Source: Nocardia amamiensis NBRC 102102 (GTDB lineage: Bacteria; Actinomycetota; Actinomycetes; Mycobacteriales; Mycobacteriaceae). Taken from it: a stretch of DNA of 64,000 nt. The translations under genes were made by a program, and so were the position numbers. This document shows, piece by piece, positions 52,574 through 61,711 of the stretch. The stretch is from the NCBI RefSeq assembly GCF_001612745.1, contig NZ_BDBA01000030.1:1-64000 (forward strand), in the 5' to 3' direction. The notes under the pieces are model-generated. The model had not been told where the DNA came from. It did no database searches and saw only the letters and a program-made list of their open reading frames with translations. Every line of letters starts with the position of its first letter. Within the stretch, counting starts at the first letter, position 1.

Positions 52574-54430
52574 ATGTCATGTGGTGTTGGTTTGAGTGTC
52601 GGCACGGTGAACTCGGTGGCGGCGGTCGTCTCCGAAGGAGTCGAGAAAGGGGTACGAGTATGCCGCACTCAGGCCGCACCGCGCGGCGCCAACGATGATT
52701 TGCCGTTCATGGCCGAGATCCAGGATTCCGCTGCTGGAGCCTCTGTGGGACCGATTGCCGATCATCCTGTTCTGGCCGACGCCGAAGTCGTTGCGGCGAT
52801 GGCGGGTTACTTGACCGATGGCATGGATTTGCACGTTGATACGGTATTGGCCTGTCCGGCAATATATTCCGCGGAAGAATTGTCCGCACTGCGCGAGGCG
52901 CTCGATGCCGCCGGGCTGGCGCGAATCGCATTGACCCCGGAACCGATTGCCGCTGCGGCATGGCTCGAAATGCAGTGTGAGCCAGACAAACCCGCAGTAA
53001 TTGCGGTCTACGATCTAGGTGGCGGCGGTCTCGACATCACATTGCTGCGGACCGATACCGATGACGACGCGCGGATCATCGGCCGCCCGGCGCGCTCGTC
53101 GGCGTTCGGTGGGCGGGCGTTCAGCACGCTGCTGGCCCACTACGCCCACGATCTCACCGCCGACACGACCTCGCCCGGCCTGCCCGGGCAACTACCGGAT
53201 GCGGCGGTGACCGGGGTACGGGCCGGACTCGTCCGATCATCGATACCGCTGCTGCACGAGTGCGTCCGAGCCGTAGGGCTCGCACCCGCGGATATCGACC
53301 GAATCCTGCTGGTGGGCGGCGCGGCCCGACCAGCCGAGGTAGCTCAGGTGCTCGCGGACGAACTCGGCTGTCCGGTCGTCACCGCGTCCGATCCCGCGCA
53401 CTGCATCGCCATCGGCGCGGCGGCGCTGGCCGCACGCGGTCTCGGCGGCGCCGAACTCTTGGTGCCGCCGCGGACCGGCCATCCAGCGAAGGGCGTCGCG
53501 GCGCTGGCCGGGGCCGCAGCCGTCTTTGCCACGGCGGGTGTGGTGGCGATGTCCGTCGGAGATCCTGCCGAGCCGAGCACACAGCAGGCGCTGGATCCGC
53601 GTGCGGCCGCGCCGTTCATCGTTGCCGAGAGTGCGATACCGGACGGTGAGCAAGCAGACCGTGCCGGCTCGACCCAGCCGCGTATCGCGCGCTGGATCCG
53701 CACTGATTACCTTGTCGGCTACCGTAATTCGGCACTCGAAGCCGTGGTTGCCGCACCTTCCGGACGGCCGGCCGCGCTGCTCGAATCCCCGCATTCCACG
53801 CTGAAGCCAGCGACGACCATGGTGGAATCGCCCACCTCCGATTCGCCGCAGCTGCCGGTCCGGCCGGTGCAGACATCGGGATCCGGTGTATCGCAACCAG
53901 GAACCGGCGAAGCCCCAGAATTACCCTCCGACCTGGCTATACCGACGGTTGGGAGCATTCATCCCCCGGAGGCGCCAACCGCGTTCCACCTCGAACCGGT
54001 GAGTGACGTGGGTCCGCCGATCGCTTCCACAACGAATACGTCCGGTCGATCGGGGGCGGCCGCGATAGGTGGATCAGTGAGTACTCCGAGCGCCGCGGGT
54101 GCAGCAGCAGGGAGCCGCTTCGCCACGAGCACATCGAGCCGGTCCGATGGAAGCACAGGAGGCGACTCCGCCACACGAACATCGAACCGACCCACCGGCA
54201 GCACAGGAAGCGACTCCCACACCGCATCATCGAGTCGGATCAGTAATGGCACGGGAACCGAGTCCAGCGCGAGCACCGGCACGAACAATTCGAGCCGCTC
54301 GGGCGGAGATGCGGGAAGCCATTCCGGCACGAGCGCGTCGAGACAGACGGGCGGAAGTACGGGCAGCGACTCCAGCACGAACGCGGGAAGCGGCTCCGCT
54401 GGAAAGACCGGATCCCGCGCTGGATCGTGA
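52574..54430 (+). CDS. Hsp70-like membrane protein with Ser/Thr/Gly-rich tail
   Basis: The 618-residue protein has an actin-like ATPase region resembling Hsp70 (residues about 1-285): GVGLSVGTVNSVAAVV (phosphate-1 like), LTPEPIAAAAWL, VYDLGGGGLDITLL (phosphate-2) and ILLVGGAARPAEV. The region is shorter than DnaK's and no peptide-binding domain follows. A single hydrophobic helix (about 305-327) leads to a long, probably external tail that is rich in serine, threonine and glycine. Three in-frame ATGs at 52562, 52568 and 52574 are possible; the last begins the conserved strand. Related proteins occur in mycobacteria; function is unknown. Confidence 0.78.
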   Translation: MSCGVGLSVGTVNSVAAVVSEGVEKGVRVCRTQAAPRGANDDLPFMAEIQDSAAGASVGPIADHPVLADAEVVAAMAGYLTDGMDLHVDTVLACPAIYSAEELSALREALDAAGLARIALTPEPIAAAAWLEMQCEPDKPAVIAVYDLGGGGLDITLLRTDTDDDARIIGRPARSSAFGGRAFSTLLAHYAHDLTADTTSPGLPGQLPDAAVTGVRAGLVRSSIPLLHECVRAVGLAPADIDRILLVGGAARPAEVAQVLADELGCPVVTASDPAHCIAIGAAALAARGLGGAELLVPPRTGHPAKGVAALAGAAAVFATAGVVAMSVGDPAEPSTQQALDPRAAAPFIVAESAIPDGEQADRAGSTQPRIARWIRTDYLVGYRNSALEAVVAAPSGRPAALLESPHSTLKPATTMVESPTSDSPQLPVRPVQTSGSGVSQPGTGEAPELPSDLAIPTVGSIHPPEAPTAFHLEPVSDVGPPIASTTNTSGRSGAAAIGGSVSTPSAAGAAAGSRFATSTSSRSDGSTGGDSATRTSNRPTGSTGSDSHTASSSRISNGTGTESSASTGTNNSSRSGGDAGSHSGTSASRQTGGSTGSDSSTNAGSGSAGKTGSRAGS

Positions 54431-54688
54431 CGCATGAGCGACGGGCGCCGCCGGCCTCGATGGACCTGACCACAGGGCTTGGCGCCCACTCCCTTCCCCG
54501 CGTGCTCCGACCGTAGCCTTCGTCCGGGACATCCGCCGTGAAACGACTCGCGCGCGCACTCGCGTTAATACGATGTGGATGTCGCGCAGCCGAATTCGCA
54601 CTGGGTTTCAGCGCATCAGCCGCAGGAGCTCGGCTGACCCGATTCGCTCGGATCGACACAGGTTCGGCACGTTCGAGGGGAGACACCG

Positions 54689-55726
54689 ATGATCACCAAG
54701 AGCACCGGGTCGCCGCGGCGGCGCGGTCCGGTCGCAGGTCATCGCCGCTCACTGCGGCCGCCCGCACCGGCTTCCCGGGTGCGGAGTGTGTTACGGCATC
54801 TTGTCGACTGGCCGGGCTGGACGAAGCTTGCGGCGATGACGACGACGGTCGCCGCGATCGCCGCACTCTGGTTCACCAGCCAGTCGTTGCGGGCCACCGA
54901 CAATCAGTACAAGCTGTCTCAGCAGGTGGCGGTGACCGACCGTTTCCAGAAGGCGGTCGACCAGTTGACCTCCGACAAGATCGACATCCGCCTGGGCGGC
55001 ATCTACCTGCTGGAGCGGCTCGCGAAGGACTCACCCGCTGATCATCCGACGATATTCGCGGTGCTCTCGGCGTTCCTGCGAACCCACACCAGCGCATCCG
55101 CGTGCGAGACGCCGACTCCGGCAACTCCGGCACCGGTCGACGTCCAAGCCGTGCTCACCGTCATCGGCACCCGCGAAGCGAGCCGCGACGACCACCGCCG
55201 GACGTTCGACCTCCGTCGGACATGTTTGTCCGGCATGCAACTGAATGCGGCGAATCTGACGCGTACAGAACTCGGATACGCGAATCTCACCCATGCAGAA
55301 CTCGCCTTCGCGAACCTCGTCGGCGCTCAGCTCGATCGCGCGAGCCTGACCGGCGCACACCTCGGCGGAGTGAACCTGAGCTGCGCCAGAGACAGCGGCG
55401 GGAGCCTGAGCTGCGCGAGCCTCGGCGAGGCGAACCTCACCGAGGCAAGCCTCTCCGACGCCGACCTCACCGGCGCGGCATTCGTCCGGGCGAATCTCAC
55501 CAACGCACAACTGGCCCGCGCGAACCTGACCGACGCCAACCTCCTCGGCGCGAATCTGACCGGCGCCAACCTCGTCGGCGCCGACCTCACCAACGCCCAG
55601 CTGACCGCCACGTTCACAACGGGGACCCTCGACGCGAACCTCACCGACATCTACTACGACCACGCAACACGATGGCCGGAAGGATTCACCCCGCCGAAGA
55701 GCCGCCCGAGCATCGAGCGGCGGTAG
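54689..55726 (+). CDS. Membrane pentapeptide-repeat protein
   Basis: The 345-residue protein has one hydrophobic segment (about residues 46-64, KLAAMTTTVAAIAALWF), a helical part (VTDRFQKAVDQLTSDKIDIR and LGGIYLLERLAKDS, a motif common in this class) and a C-terminal pentapeptide domain (about 185-320) of A-N-L-x-x repeats such as ANLTRTELGYANLTHAELAF. Pentapeptide repeats form a right-handed beta helix that can mimic DNA or bind partners. Function is unknown; the gene follows the Hsp70-like gene by about 260 bases. Confidence 0.88.
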   Translation: MITKSTGSPRRRGPVAGHRRSLRPPAPASRVRSVLRHLVDWPGWTKLAAMTTTVAAIAALWFTSQSLRATDNQYKLSQQVAVTDRFQKAVDQLTSDKIDIRLGGIYLLERLAKDSPADHPTIFAVLSAFLRTHTSASACETPTPATPAPVDVQAVLTVIGTREASRDDHRRTFDLRRTCLSGMQLNAANLTRTELGYANLTHAELAFANLVGAQLDRASLTGAHLGGVNLSCARDSGGSLSCASLGEANLTEASLSDADLTGAAFVRANLTNAQLARANLTDANLLGANLTGANLVGADLTNAQLTATFTTGTLDANLTDIYYDHATRWPEGFTPPKSRPSIERR

Positions 55727-55999
55727 ACCGCAGCCGGAAGCGTACGTGCGCAGTCGGAGTCATGACACCACCGACGGTGCGGCTCGCAGTACCGCGCGTG
55801 CCTCCATGAGAGCGAACCCGAGCAGGTTCAGCCCATGCCATTGGGCCGGATCTTCGGCCCGAGGGCCGCCGTGACACCTGCCCCTCCCCGAGCGGGCCAT
55901 GCCCCCTCCCCCGCCAAATCGTGAATTGCCCGTAGTACGGGTGGTTCTGCCCCATCCCGGTTCACCCCCTACCTGACCTGGTACCACGAAGACTTGACC

Positions 56000-56479
56000 T
56001 CAGTCCCGTCGTGCGCCCCTAGGCCACACCACGGTGACAGGCATATGTCGCTCGCGAGCCACTGCCACCACATCCGCTGTGCCACCGAATCCCCGGGCGG
56101 GTAGACCGTCCCACACCGCAATGAGCTCGTCCGCCTCGTCAAGCATTCGCACACCGCCCGCCTGGTGGGCTTCCGAATCGGATTCTTCCCGACCGACTTC
56201 GATGATTTTTGTTGCGGCCGAATACAACTCGTCGTAGGTGGTGTGGTGTTCGGCGGGCAGACTGTCCCGATACTTGCGGGCGGGAACCACCACGATCAGA
56301 GAGCCGCCGAGATCGAGCACCGCACGGGCGAACAAACTATCCGGCCCGTCCGCGATGCAGCTCACAGCAACTAGTTCGCTGCTTGCGCGTTTCGCGACCT
56401 CCGAGCGCAACGCGGTCTCGACCAGCGCTGTCGCATCAGGTGGCAGTCCTCGATGCCCGGTAATAGCAACACGCGTCAT
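56000..56479 (-). CDS. SLOG-domain protein (YspA/cpYpsA-like)
   Basis: The 159-residue protein starts with the SLOG-type strand and loop VAITGHRGLPPDATALVETA and has CIADGPDSLFARAVLDLGGS, VVVPARKYRDSL and DEADELIAVWDGLPARGFGG, consistent with a nucleotide- or nucleotide-sugar-binding Rossmann-like fold. SLOG proteins bind or process nucleotide signals in DprA, LOG and some defence systems. Its ATG overlaps the stop of the XRE/TPR regulator (ATGA at 56476-56479), so the two are translationally coupled. The ligand is unknown. Confidence 0.75.
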   Translation of the reverse strand: MTRVAITGHRGLPPDATALVETALRSEVAKRASSELVAVSCIADGPDSLFARAVLDLGGSLIVVVPARKYRDSLPAEHHTTYDELYSAATKIIEVGREESDSEAHQAGGVRMLDEADELIAVWDGLPARGFGGTADVVAVARERHMPVTVVWPRGARRD

Positions 56480-57723
56480 TGCTCGTCCCGTCGGTAGAGT
56501 GTCGCCAGCGCGTCATCCAGCCGCCGGGCTTCCAGCGTTTTCGCCGGTAGGGTAGCTCGGAAGCCCCTGGCACGCCTGGTAATTCGCTCGCTGCGGTGAC
56601 TGAGGCCAACTGTTAGCGCTTCGGTGGCCAGCTCGCAGCCGCCCTCGATATCGCCGGTGCGAGCCAACACGTGCGCGTGTTCGACCTGCGCCAACGCCCG
56701 TGGCTTCGCCGTGTTCAGCGCTGGCTCGGCCGCAATGAACGCCGAACGTGCTGACCGGAAATCGCCGAGTCGCGCAAGGGTGCTCGCCTGATACCGCGCT
56801 GCCTTGGCCTCATCGAACACGAATACCCATGGCCAACGCGGTTCGCCACGCTGACGGCTCGCCAGCTGCTCGGCACGGCGTAACGACTCTGTGGCACTCT
56901 TTCGGTTCCCCGTAGCCGCATGAGCTACCGCTAGCAAGGAGGCCAACCACGCTCCGGCGCTGTCTGGTACATCCGTGCCCAGTTGCGCCGATGCAGTATG
57001 AAGTAGAACCAGTCCCGCACCCGCGTCGCCGCTCTCCACGGCGTAGTGCCCGAGGCTCGCTGTCATATACGCGACGAGGAGCGGATGATGCGTCCGCTCA
57101 GCATGGCCTAATGCCTCCGTATACCTCCGCCGCGCGGCGGCGTCGTCACCCCGATCTGCCGCAAGCCACGCCGCAAGGCCAGCTATTTCCGACAGGACGC
57201 GAAAGCCAGCCGAAGTTCGCAGCCGATCACCCACGATGCCAGTGACAAGACCAAGGTGTGCCTCGACAGCCGGTTGAAGCCGATCGGACGGCACCGACGA
57301 TTCCATACGGCGGTAATGCGTGGTCGGACCAGCGATCGCATCGACCAAATCGCTGTCGCTCGGCGCTGAGTTGACTAAAACCGCGCCAGCGCTCATCGCC
57401 ACCGCGGTCTCGAGGAACTGCTTGCGGTTCACGTCATCATCGCCCGACAGGCTTCGGTGCCGGGTGAACCCGAGTTCGGCATCCGTCGCTACGTTCAGAA
57501 CAGCTCGGAGTGCCGCACGGTAGTGCTTTCGCGGCCACGTCGTTTCGCCTCGCTCCCATTTGCCGACGTGCCGTTCATCAACGGCACCCCGCATATTGGT
57601 TGCCCGGAAAACGTGGTCATTGACCGCATCCGCCAGTTCTTGCCGAGTCATCGAACGGCCAGGCGCTCCGGGCGATTCCACCCGCAACCGCGCCTCCACT
57701 AGCAGGTCATTCCGTCCGGTCAC
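56476..57723 (-). CDS. XRE-type regulator with TPR-like repeats
   Basis: The 415-residue protein has an N-terminal DNA-binding region (about residues 5-70: SMTRQELADAVNDHVF and HVGKWERGETTWP) and a C-terminal helical repeat region of TPR type (RRRYTEALGHAERTHHPLLV; GDFRSARSAFIAAEPAL; LARTGDIEGGCELATEAL). Similar Streptomyces/Nocardia proteins regulate nearby genes by sensing peptides or proteins. The GTG at 57721-57723 is the likely start; GAGAGG is about 12 bases upstream. It is coupled to the SLOG gene and divergent from a decayed conserved gene. Confidence 0.85.
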   Translation of the reverse strand: MTGRNDLLVEARLRVESPGAPGRSMTRQELADAVNDHVFRATNMRGAVDERHVGKWERGETTWPRKHYRAALRAVLNVATDAELGFTRHRSLSGDDDVNRKQFLETAVAMSAGAVLVNSAPSDSDLVDAIAGPTTHYRRMESSVPSDRLQPAVEAHLGLVTGIVGDRLRTSAGFRVLSEIAGLAAWLAADRGDDAAARRRYTEALGHAERTHHPLLVAYMTASLGHYAVESGDAGAGLVLLHTASAQLGTDVPDSAGAWLASLLAVAHAATGNRKSATESLRRAEQLASRQRGEPRWPWVFVFDEAKAARYQASTLARLGDFRSARSAFIAAEPALNTAKPRALAQVEHAHVLARTGDIEGGCELATEALTVGLSHRSERITRRARGFRATLPAKTLEARRLDDALATLYRRDEQ

Positions 57724-57978
57724 GGGACTTCGGCCTCTCTGCTGGACCTCACCCGAGAATAAGCACAACCGCAGTAGTCAGCCAGCGTTCCCACTGATTT
57801 CCCACAGTCTTCCCCGACATCCGCCGTCGACCTCGTGTGCGCGACACGACACCGTAGATACCAGCCCCGACGCCGGGTGCTCCCGGTTCCTCATCCCGGC
57901 ACGCCGCCATTCAGTGTGGTCGGCGGTGATGGCCTCGGCGTCGGGTGCTTACCAACCGGACGAGCGAGGGAGGCGCGG

Positions 57979-58300
57979 GTGGGTTCACCAGGACGGATCG
58001 GGGACACGCCGTTGTCGGTCTGCCACTTCTACCGGCAGGTGTGTGACCTGCCCGCAGAGGTGGAACCAGCACATCTAGGACGGATCGCGCTACGGACCGG
58101 CAGCGTGTGCGGGTTGGTGATGCCCGCTTTCGTCGGGTGGGAGGTCAAGGCGTGGATGCAGCGCCACGGCCACCGGCTGGGACCGGTCCTGACTCATCCG
58201 CGCTCACGGCGCTGGACGTTCCTGACCGGCCCGGACTTGCCGAACGATGTCGGCTTGTTCGCCGAGATGGCCCGGCTGGGTTGTGCGGCAGTAATGCCCT
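57979..58300 (+). pseudogene. Truncated member of a conserved Nocardia family
   Basis: From the GTG at 57979 (GGGAGG six bases upstream) the frame reads SPGRIGDTPLSVCHFYRQVC, DLPAEVEPAHLGRIALRTGS, VCGLVMPAFVGWEV and HPRSRRWTFLTGPDLPNDVG, which I recall as a frequent Nocardia/Rhodococcus hypothetical family. Similarity fades after about 58300; the expected C-terminal third is missing, and the frame then runs on through the antisense esterase gene without a credible domain. A frameshift or fusion event near the esterase end is likely. The C-terminal boundary is approximate. Confidence 0.55.
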
Positions 58301-58413
58301 CGCGTCCGCTCGCCCGCGGGTGCCGTCGGTACTCCTGCCGGTACAACCAACCGATTGATCGGAGCCCGAGACATCATCCCGCGCGATTGAGGGAGCCCGG
58401 CCGTGTCTCCGAC

Positions 58414-59436
58414 TCACACGTGTGCCGGTGCGTGGAACCAGTGCGGGATGGTGGCACGAGCATTGGCGCCGTGCAGCGCCTCGGCGAGCGCCTCGACAAC
58501 GAGCGTGCGAGCGACTTTGGTGGCGTGGCATTCGCGCAGACTGTCCAGCATCAGGAAGTCGTGCACCATGCCCAGAGCTCGTACCGCGGTCACCTCGACC
58601 CCCGCTTCGCGCAGCTTGGCAGCGTATGCCTCGCCCTCGTCGCGCAGCACGTCGGCCTCGCCGGTGATCACCAGCGTGGTCGGCAGGCCGTGCAACCGGT
58701 CCAGGCTCGCCCGCAGCGGCGAGGCGTAGACCTCCTTACGCTCCTCCGGGTGGGTGGTGTATTGATCCCAGAACCATTGCATGCCTTCGCGAGTCAGGTA
58801 GTAGCCCTCGGCGAACTGCAGGTAGGAGGCGGTGTCGAAATCCGCGTTCGTCACCGGGTACAGCAGCACCTGCGCCGACAGGTTCACGCCACCGCGGTCC
58901 TTGGCCATCAGCGCGAACACCGCCGCCATGTTGCCGCCGACGGAGTCGCCGCAGACAGCCATCCGGGAACCGTCCAGGTCGTGTTCGGCGCCATGTTCCA
59001 CGACCCAGGTTCCGACGGCCCAGTTCTGCTCGATCGCGGTCGGGTACTTGGCCTCCGGCGACCGGTCGAACACCGGGAACACCACCGCCGCCTGGGCGCC
59101 GTCGGCCAGTTCGCGGACCAACCGGTCGTGGGTGTTCTCGTCACCGAAGACCCACCCGGCGCCGTGGATGTAAAGGATTACCGGCAGCCGGCCGCGCACG
59201 CCCTTGGGCCGGATGACGCGGGTGCGCACCGAGCCCGTCGGACCGCCGGGAACCGTCACCCGCTGCGCATCGATCGGAGGTTTGTCGACCCCTTCTCCGC
59301 ATTGCAGATCGGCGAGAAGCTCACGACCCTGCGCGAGCGAAACCTCGTAGATACGAGGGTGCGCCGCGGTCGCCTCGGCAAGGCGCCGGGCCTCTGGCTC
59401 CAGGGCGGGGCCGGGAGGGTTCGGAAGCTGAGGCAT
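58414..59436 (-). CDS. Alpha/beta hydrolase, hormone-sensitive-lipase family
   Basis: The 340-residue protein has the HSL oxyanion motif HGAGW (in PVILYIHGAGWVFGD), the nucleophile motif GDSVGGNMA and the late D and H (GEADVLRDEGEAYA and MVHDFLM). It is a carboxylesterase or lipase-like enzyme of unknown substrate. AAGGAG precedes the ATG at 59434-59436. The third residue of HGGGW is alanine here, a known variation. It lies downstream of a TetR/DUF1304 operon on the same strand. Confidence 0.92.
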   Translation of the reverse strand: MPQLPNPPGPALEPEARRLAEATAAHPRIYEVSLAQGRELLADLQCGEGVDKPPIDAQRVTVPGGPTGSVRTRVIRPKGVRGRLPVILYIHGAGWVFGDENTHDRLVRELADGAQAAVVFPVFDRSPEAKYPTAIEQNWAVGTWVVEHGAEHDLDGSRMAVCGDSVGGNMAAVFALMAKDRGGVNLSAQVLLYPVTNADFDTASYLQFAEGYYLTREGMQWFWDQYTTHPEERKEVYASPLRASLDRLHGLPTTLVITGEADVLRDEGEAYAAKLREAGVEVTAVRALGMVHDFLMLDSLRECHATKVARTLVVEALAEALHGANARATIPHWFHAPAHV

Positions 59437-59665
59437 GAAGGGCTCCTTTCCGGTATCACGGCGGATCCGCCGAAGAGTGACCCCCTTCCTCGATCACGGT
59501 ACGCCCTGCCGCATCCACCCAGTTGATTCGCTAGAAAATAGCTATCGCAGATGGGAGGTGCCCTCTGGGCGCGGGCATACCTGTCGAGGACGCGCTGGGC
59601 CTCGAGCCCGAGGTCCGGGTCGGTGAGCCGGACGCGTCCGAGTCGGCGCGGCAGAGACGGGGCCG

Positions 59666-60235
59666 TCAGGGCAGGCGAGTGCGGTGCAGCGTGACGAGCA
59701 GGCGCCAGACCTGGTGGGCGATCTGGTCAGGGGTGGCTTCGATAAGCCCGTGCAGCCAGTCGGCGAGCACGCCCGCGAACGTCGCGGCCACGGCCGAGGC
59801 GATCAGGTCGGGTTCCGGCGCCCTGGCCAGAGTGCGTTCGGTGTGGCTGCGGGCGCGCAGATCCCGGTGCAGCACCTGGCCGAGGGGGCCGCCACCACCC
59901 GGACGCAGCAGCGTGCGGTATAGGCCGGCGTGCGGAGTGAGGCCGGTGAAGAAGGCGGCCAGAGCGGGCGGCGGGGTCTCGGGGTCGGGGATGCCGCGCC
60001 AGGCGTGCAGGGCGTCCACGGCGTCGCGGACCACGTCGGCGCAGGCGTCGACGGCCAGCGCCTCCAGGTCGCTGTAGTGGAGGTAGAACGTGGCGCGGCC
60101 GATCCGGGCCTGGCGCACCAGCGCGGCGACGCTGACCTCTGCCAGCGGGCGCTGCGCGCACTCGTCCAGCAGGGCTTTGCGCAGCCTGCCTCGGGTCCGG
60201 GCGGACCGGGGGTCTTGCAAATGCGGGGACGTCAC
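59666..60235 (-). CDS. TetR-family transcriptional repressor
   Basis: The 189-residue protein has the TetR helix-turn-helix: RGRLRKALLDECAQRPLAEV, SVAALVRQARIGRATFYLHY, then a longer effector domain with VAATFAGVLADWLHGLIE. It begins at GTG 60233-60235, overlapping the DUF1304 stop by four bases (GTGA), so it is the second gene of that operon. The tandem operators just upstream of DUF1304 are its likely binding sites. Ligand unknown. Confidence 0.9.
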   Translation of the reverse strand: MTSPHLQDPRSARTRGRLRKALLDECAQRPLAEVSVAALVRQARIGRATFYLHYSDLEALAVDACADVVRDAVDALHAWRGIPDPETPPPALAAFFTGLTPHAGLYRTLLRPGGGGPLGQVLHRDLRARSHTERTLARAPEPDLIASAVAATFAGVLADWLHGLIEATPDQIAHQVWRLLVTLHRTRLP

Positions 60236-60594
60236 CGGCTCAGCAGGACGGCGGCCAGGGCAAGCGCCCCGGGCAGCGCCTGGGCGATGAGGATGCGCCG
60301 GTTCGCGGTGGCGCCGCCATACAGCCCGGCGACAAGCACGCAGGCCAGGAAAAAGACCTGGACCCGGAACCCGGTCGGATCACCGGCGATCAGGCCCCAG
60401 ATCAGCCCGGCCGCCAGGAAACCGTTGTAGAGGCCCTGGTTCGCGGCCAGCGGAGCGGTGACTCGGGCGAGAGCGGGATCGAAACCGGACAGCTTGCGCC
60501 CGGGCCGCTTCTCCCACAGAAACATCTCCAGAACCAAGAAGTACACGTGCAGGGCGGCCACCAGGCCGACCAGGACATTCGCAGTCGTCTCCAT
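60232..60594 (-). CDS. DUF1304 membrane protein
   Basis: The 120-residue protein has four hydrophobic segments and the DUF1304 pattern LVGLVAALHVYFLVLEMFLW, APLAANQGLYNGFLAAGLIWG and a short C-terminal helix. Function of the family is unknown; E. coli homologues are small integral membrane proteins. The ATG at 60592-60594 is used, with ATGAGG just upstream; ATGs at 60600 and 60606 add four residues at most. It is the first gene of an operon with the TetR repressor, under two operators. Confidence 0.85.
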   Translation of the reverse strand: METTANVLVGLVAALHVYFLVLEMFLWEKRPGRKLSGFDPALARVTAPLAANQGLYNGFLAAGLIWGLIAGDPTGFRVQVFFLACVLVAGLYGGATANRRILIAQALPGALALAAVLLSR

Positions 60595-60619
60595 CGTCAT
60601 CCTCATCTGCTTAAACTTT

Positions 60620-60656
60620 ATAGACAGATGTCCATCTTACATAGACAGTTGTACAT
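60620..60656. promoter_or_regulatory. Tandem TetR operators before DUF1304-TetR
   Basis: ATAGACAGATGTCCAT (60620-60635) and ATAGACAGTTGTACAT (60641-60656) are two near-palindromic sites 21 bases apart, i.e. on the same DNA face. Both have the ATAGACA-NN-TGT form of known TetR operators. They lie just before the first gene of the operon. Confidence 0.75.
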
Positions 60657-60854
60657 CTACTGCGCCCACCTCGTTGGCACCGACAGCGTGCAGCGAAGAT
60701 CCACCGGTCCCGACTCGGAGAAGCCATGTGGAGTGGGAGTTCCTGGGGTTCGACGATGGGTACAGAGCGACGGCGTGGCGAGGCCGGGCGGACGCACTCC
60801 TGCGTAGCCTGCCCGGGCGCGGAACCCGACGGTGTCCCGGCCGACAACGGCGAA

Positions 60855-60884
60855 GACCCCGCCCGGCCGTAGCCGAACGGGGTC
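60855..60884 (-). terminator. Possible terminator after the secreted protein gene
   Basis: GACCCCG (60855-60861) pairs with CGGGGTC (60878-60884), with partial further pairing inside. It is about 44 bases past the stop of the gene at 60928, in the direction of transcription. Confidence 0.5.
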
Positions 60885-60927
60885 GGGTGTCCCCCAACGA
60901 ACGCTACGTTGGGTTCTTCGCCACTAT

Positions 60928-61626
60928 CTACTTCGCCGGGGCCGGCGGAGGCTGGTTGATAGTGGAGAAGTACTGGATGGCCGCGCCGATGGCGATCGGG
61001 GCGGTGACCAGCAGCTGGCCCGCGATGGTGCCGAGGGCGCCGACGGCGACGATGCCGCCGAGGCAGCCGATGGCGGCGGCCGGGATGAACGCGCCGAACA
61101 GGCCGACGATCGCCGCGGAGGCGACGGTAGCGCCGGCGATGCCGCCGAGCACGCAGCCGACCGCGGCGCCGCCGATGCCGCCGACCAGGGTGCCGAGGGT
61201 GGCGCCCATCGAGATGGTGCTGGTCATCCGGGACCAGGCGGCCTGCTCCCGGTCGTATTCGGTCTTCCAGGGCGCCTTGTCCTCGAACGGCAGGGCGACC
61301 GGCTTGTAGGTCGCGTGCGCCATGTCGAACTGCGGAGTCAGCGTCGCCGAGCGACCGGCGATGTCGGCCGCGATCGGGAATTCGAAGTCGTCGACCCGGA
61401 ACTTCAGCGGCATGCCGGTGAGCACGGTGCCATTGGCGGCCTTGATCTTGAAGACACCGCCCTCGACGACCATCGAACCGGCGTCGGTGGTGACGATGGA
61501 CTGGGTGTCGGTGGCGTAGGCGGTGAAGTCGACCGCTTCCTCGGTCCCGGGCTGCGCACCGGCCGCGCCGGACGCGATCCCGACTGCGGCGACCAGACCT
61601 GCGGCCACCGCGACGATTTTCCTCAT
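60928..61626 (-). CDS. Secreted protein, paralogue of the 13.8-kb protein
   Basis: The 232-residue protein has a signal peptide (MRKIVAVAAGLVAAVGIA, cleavage near AGA-QP), a beta-rich middle with SMVVEGGVFKIKAANGTV and GMPLKFRVDD, and a C-terminal half of glycine-rich hydrophobic segments (GATLGTLVGGIGGAAVGCVL and AAIVGLFGAFIPAAAIG). The layout and the PL-F motif match the protein at 13833-14387, with a longer membrane region. Function is unknown; envelope association is inferred. The ATG at 61624-61626 starts the signal, with AAGG upstream. Confidence 0.78.
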   Translation of the reverse strand: MRKIVAVAAGLVAAVGIASGAAGAQPGTEEAVDFTAYATDTQSIVTTDAGSMVVEGGVFKIKAANGTVLTGMPLKFRVDDFEFPIAADIAGRSATLTPQFDMAHATYKPVALPFEDKAPWKTEYDREQAAWSRMTSTISMGATLGTLVGGIGGAAVGCVLGGIAGATVASAAIVGLFGAFIPAAAIGCLGGIVAVGALGTIAGQLLVTAPIAIGAAIQYFSTINQPPPAPAK

Positions 61627-61711
61627 CCTTGCTTCTTTCCTCTCGGGTTTTCTCGGGGGTTGCGGCCACGTCTGACGCGCCGCACGCCTGCCGCGATGCA
61701 CGGCGGGCAGG

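Noticed and set aside
58301-59526. Continuation of the conserved-family frame from 57979 as a 515-residue protein
   Set aside because: Beyond about 58300 it is only the antisense of an esterase with intact HGAGW and GDSVGG motifs.
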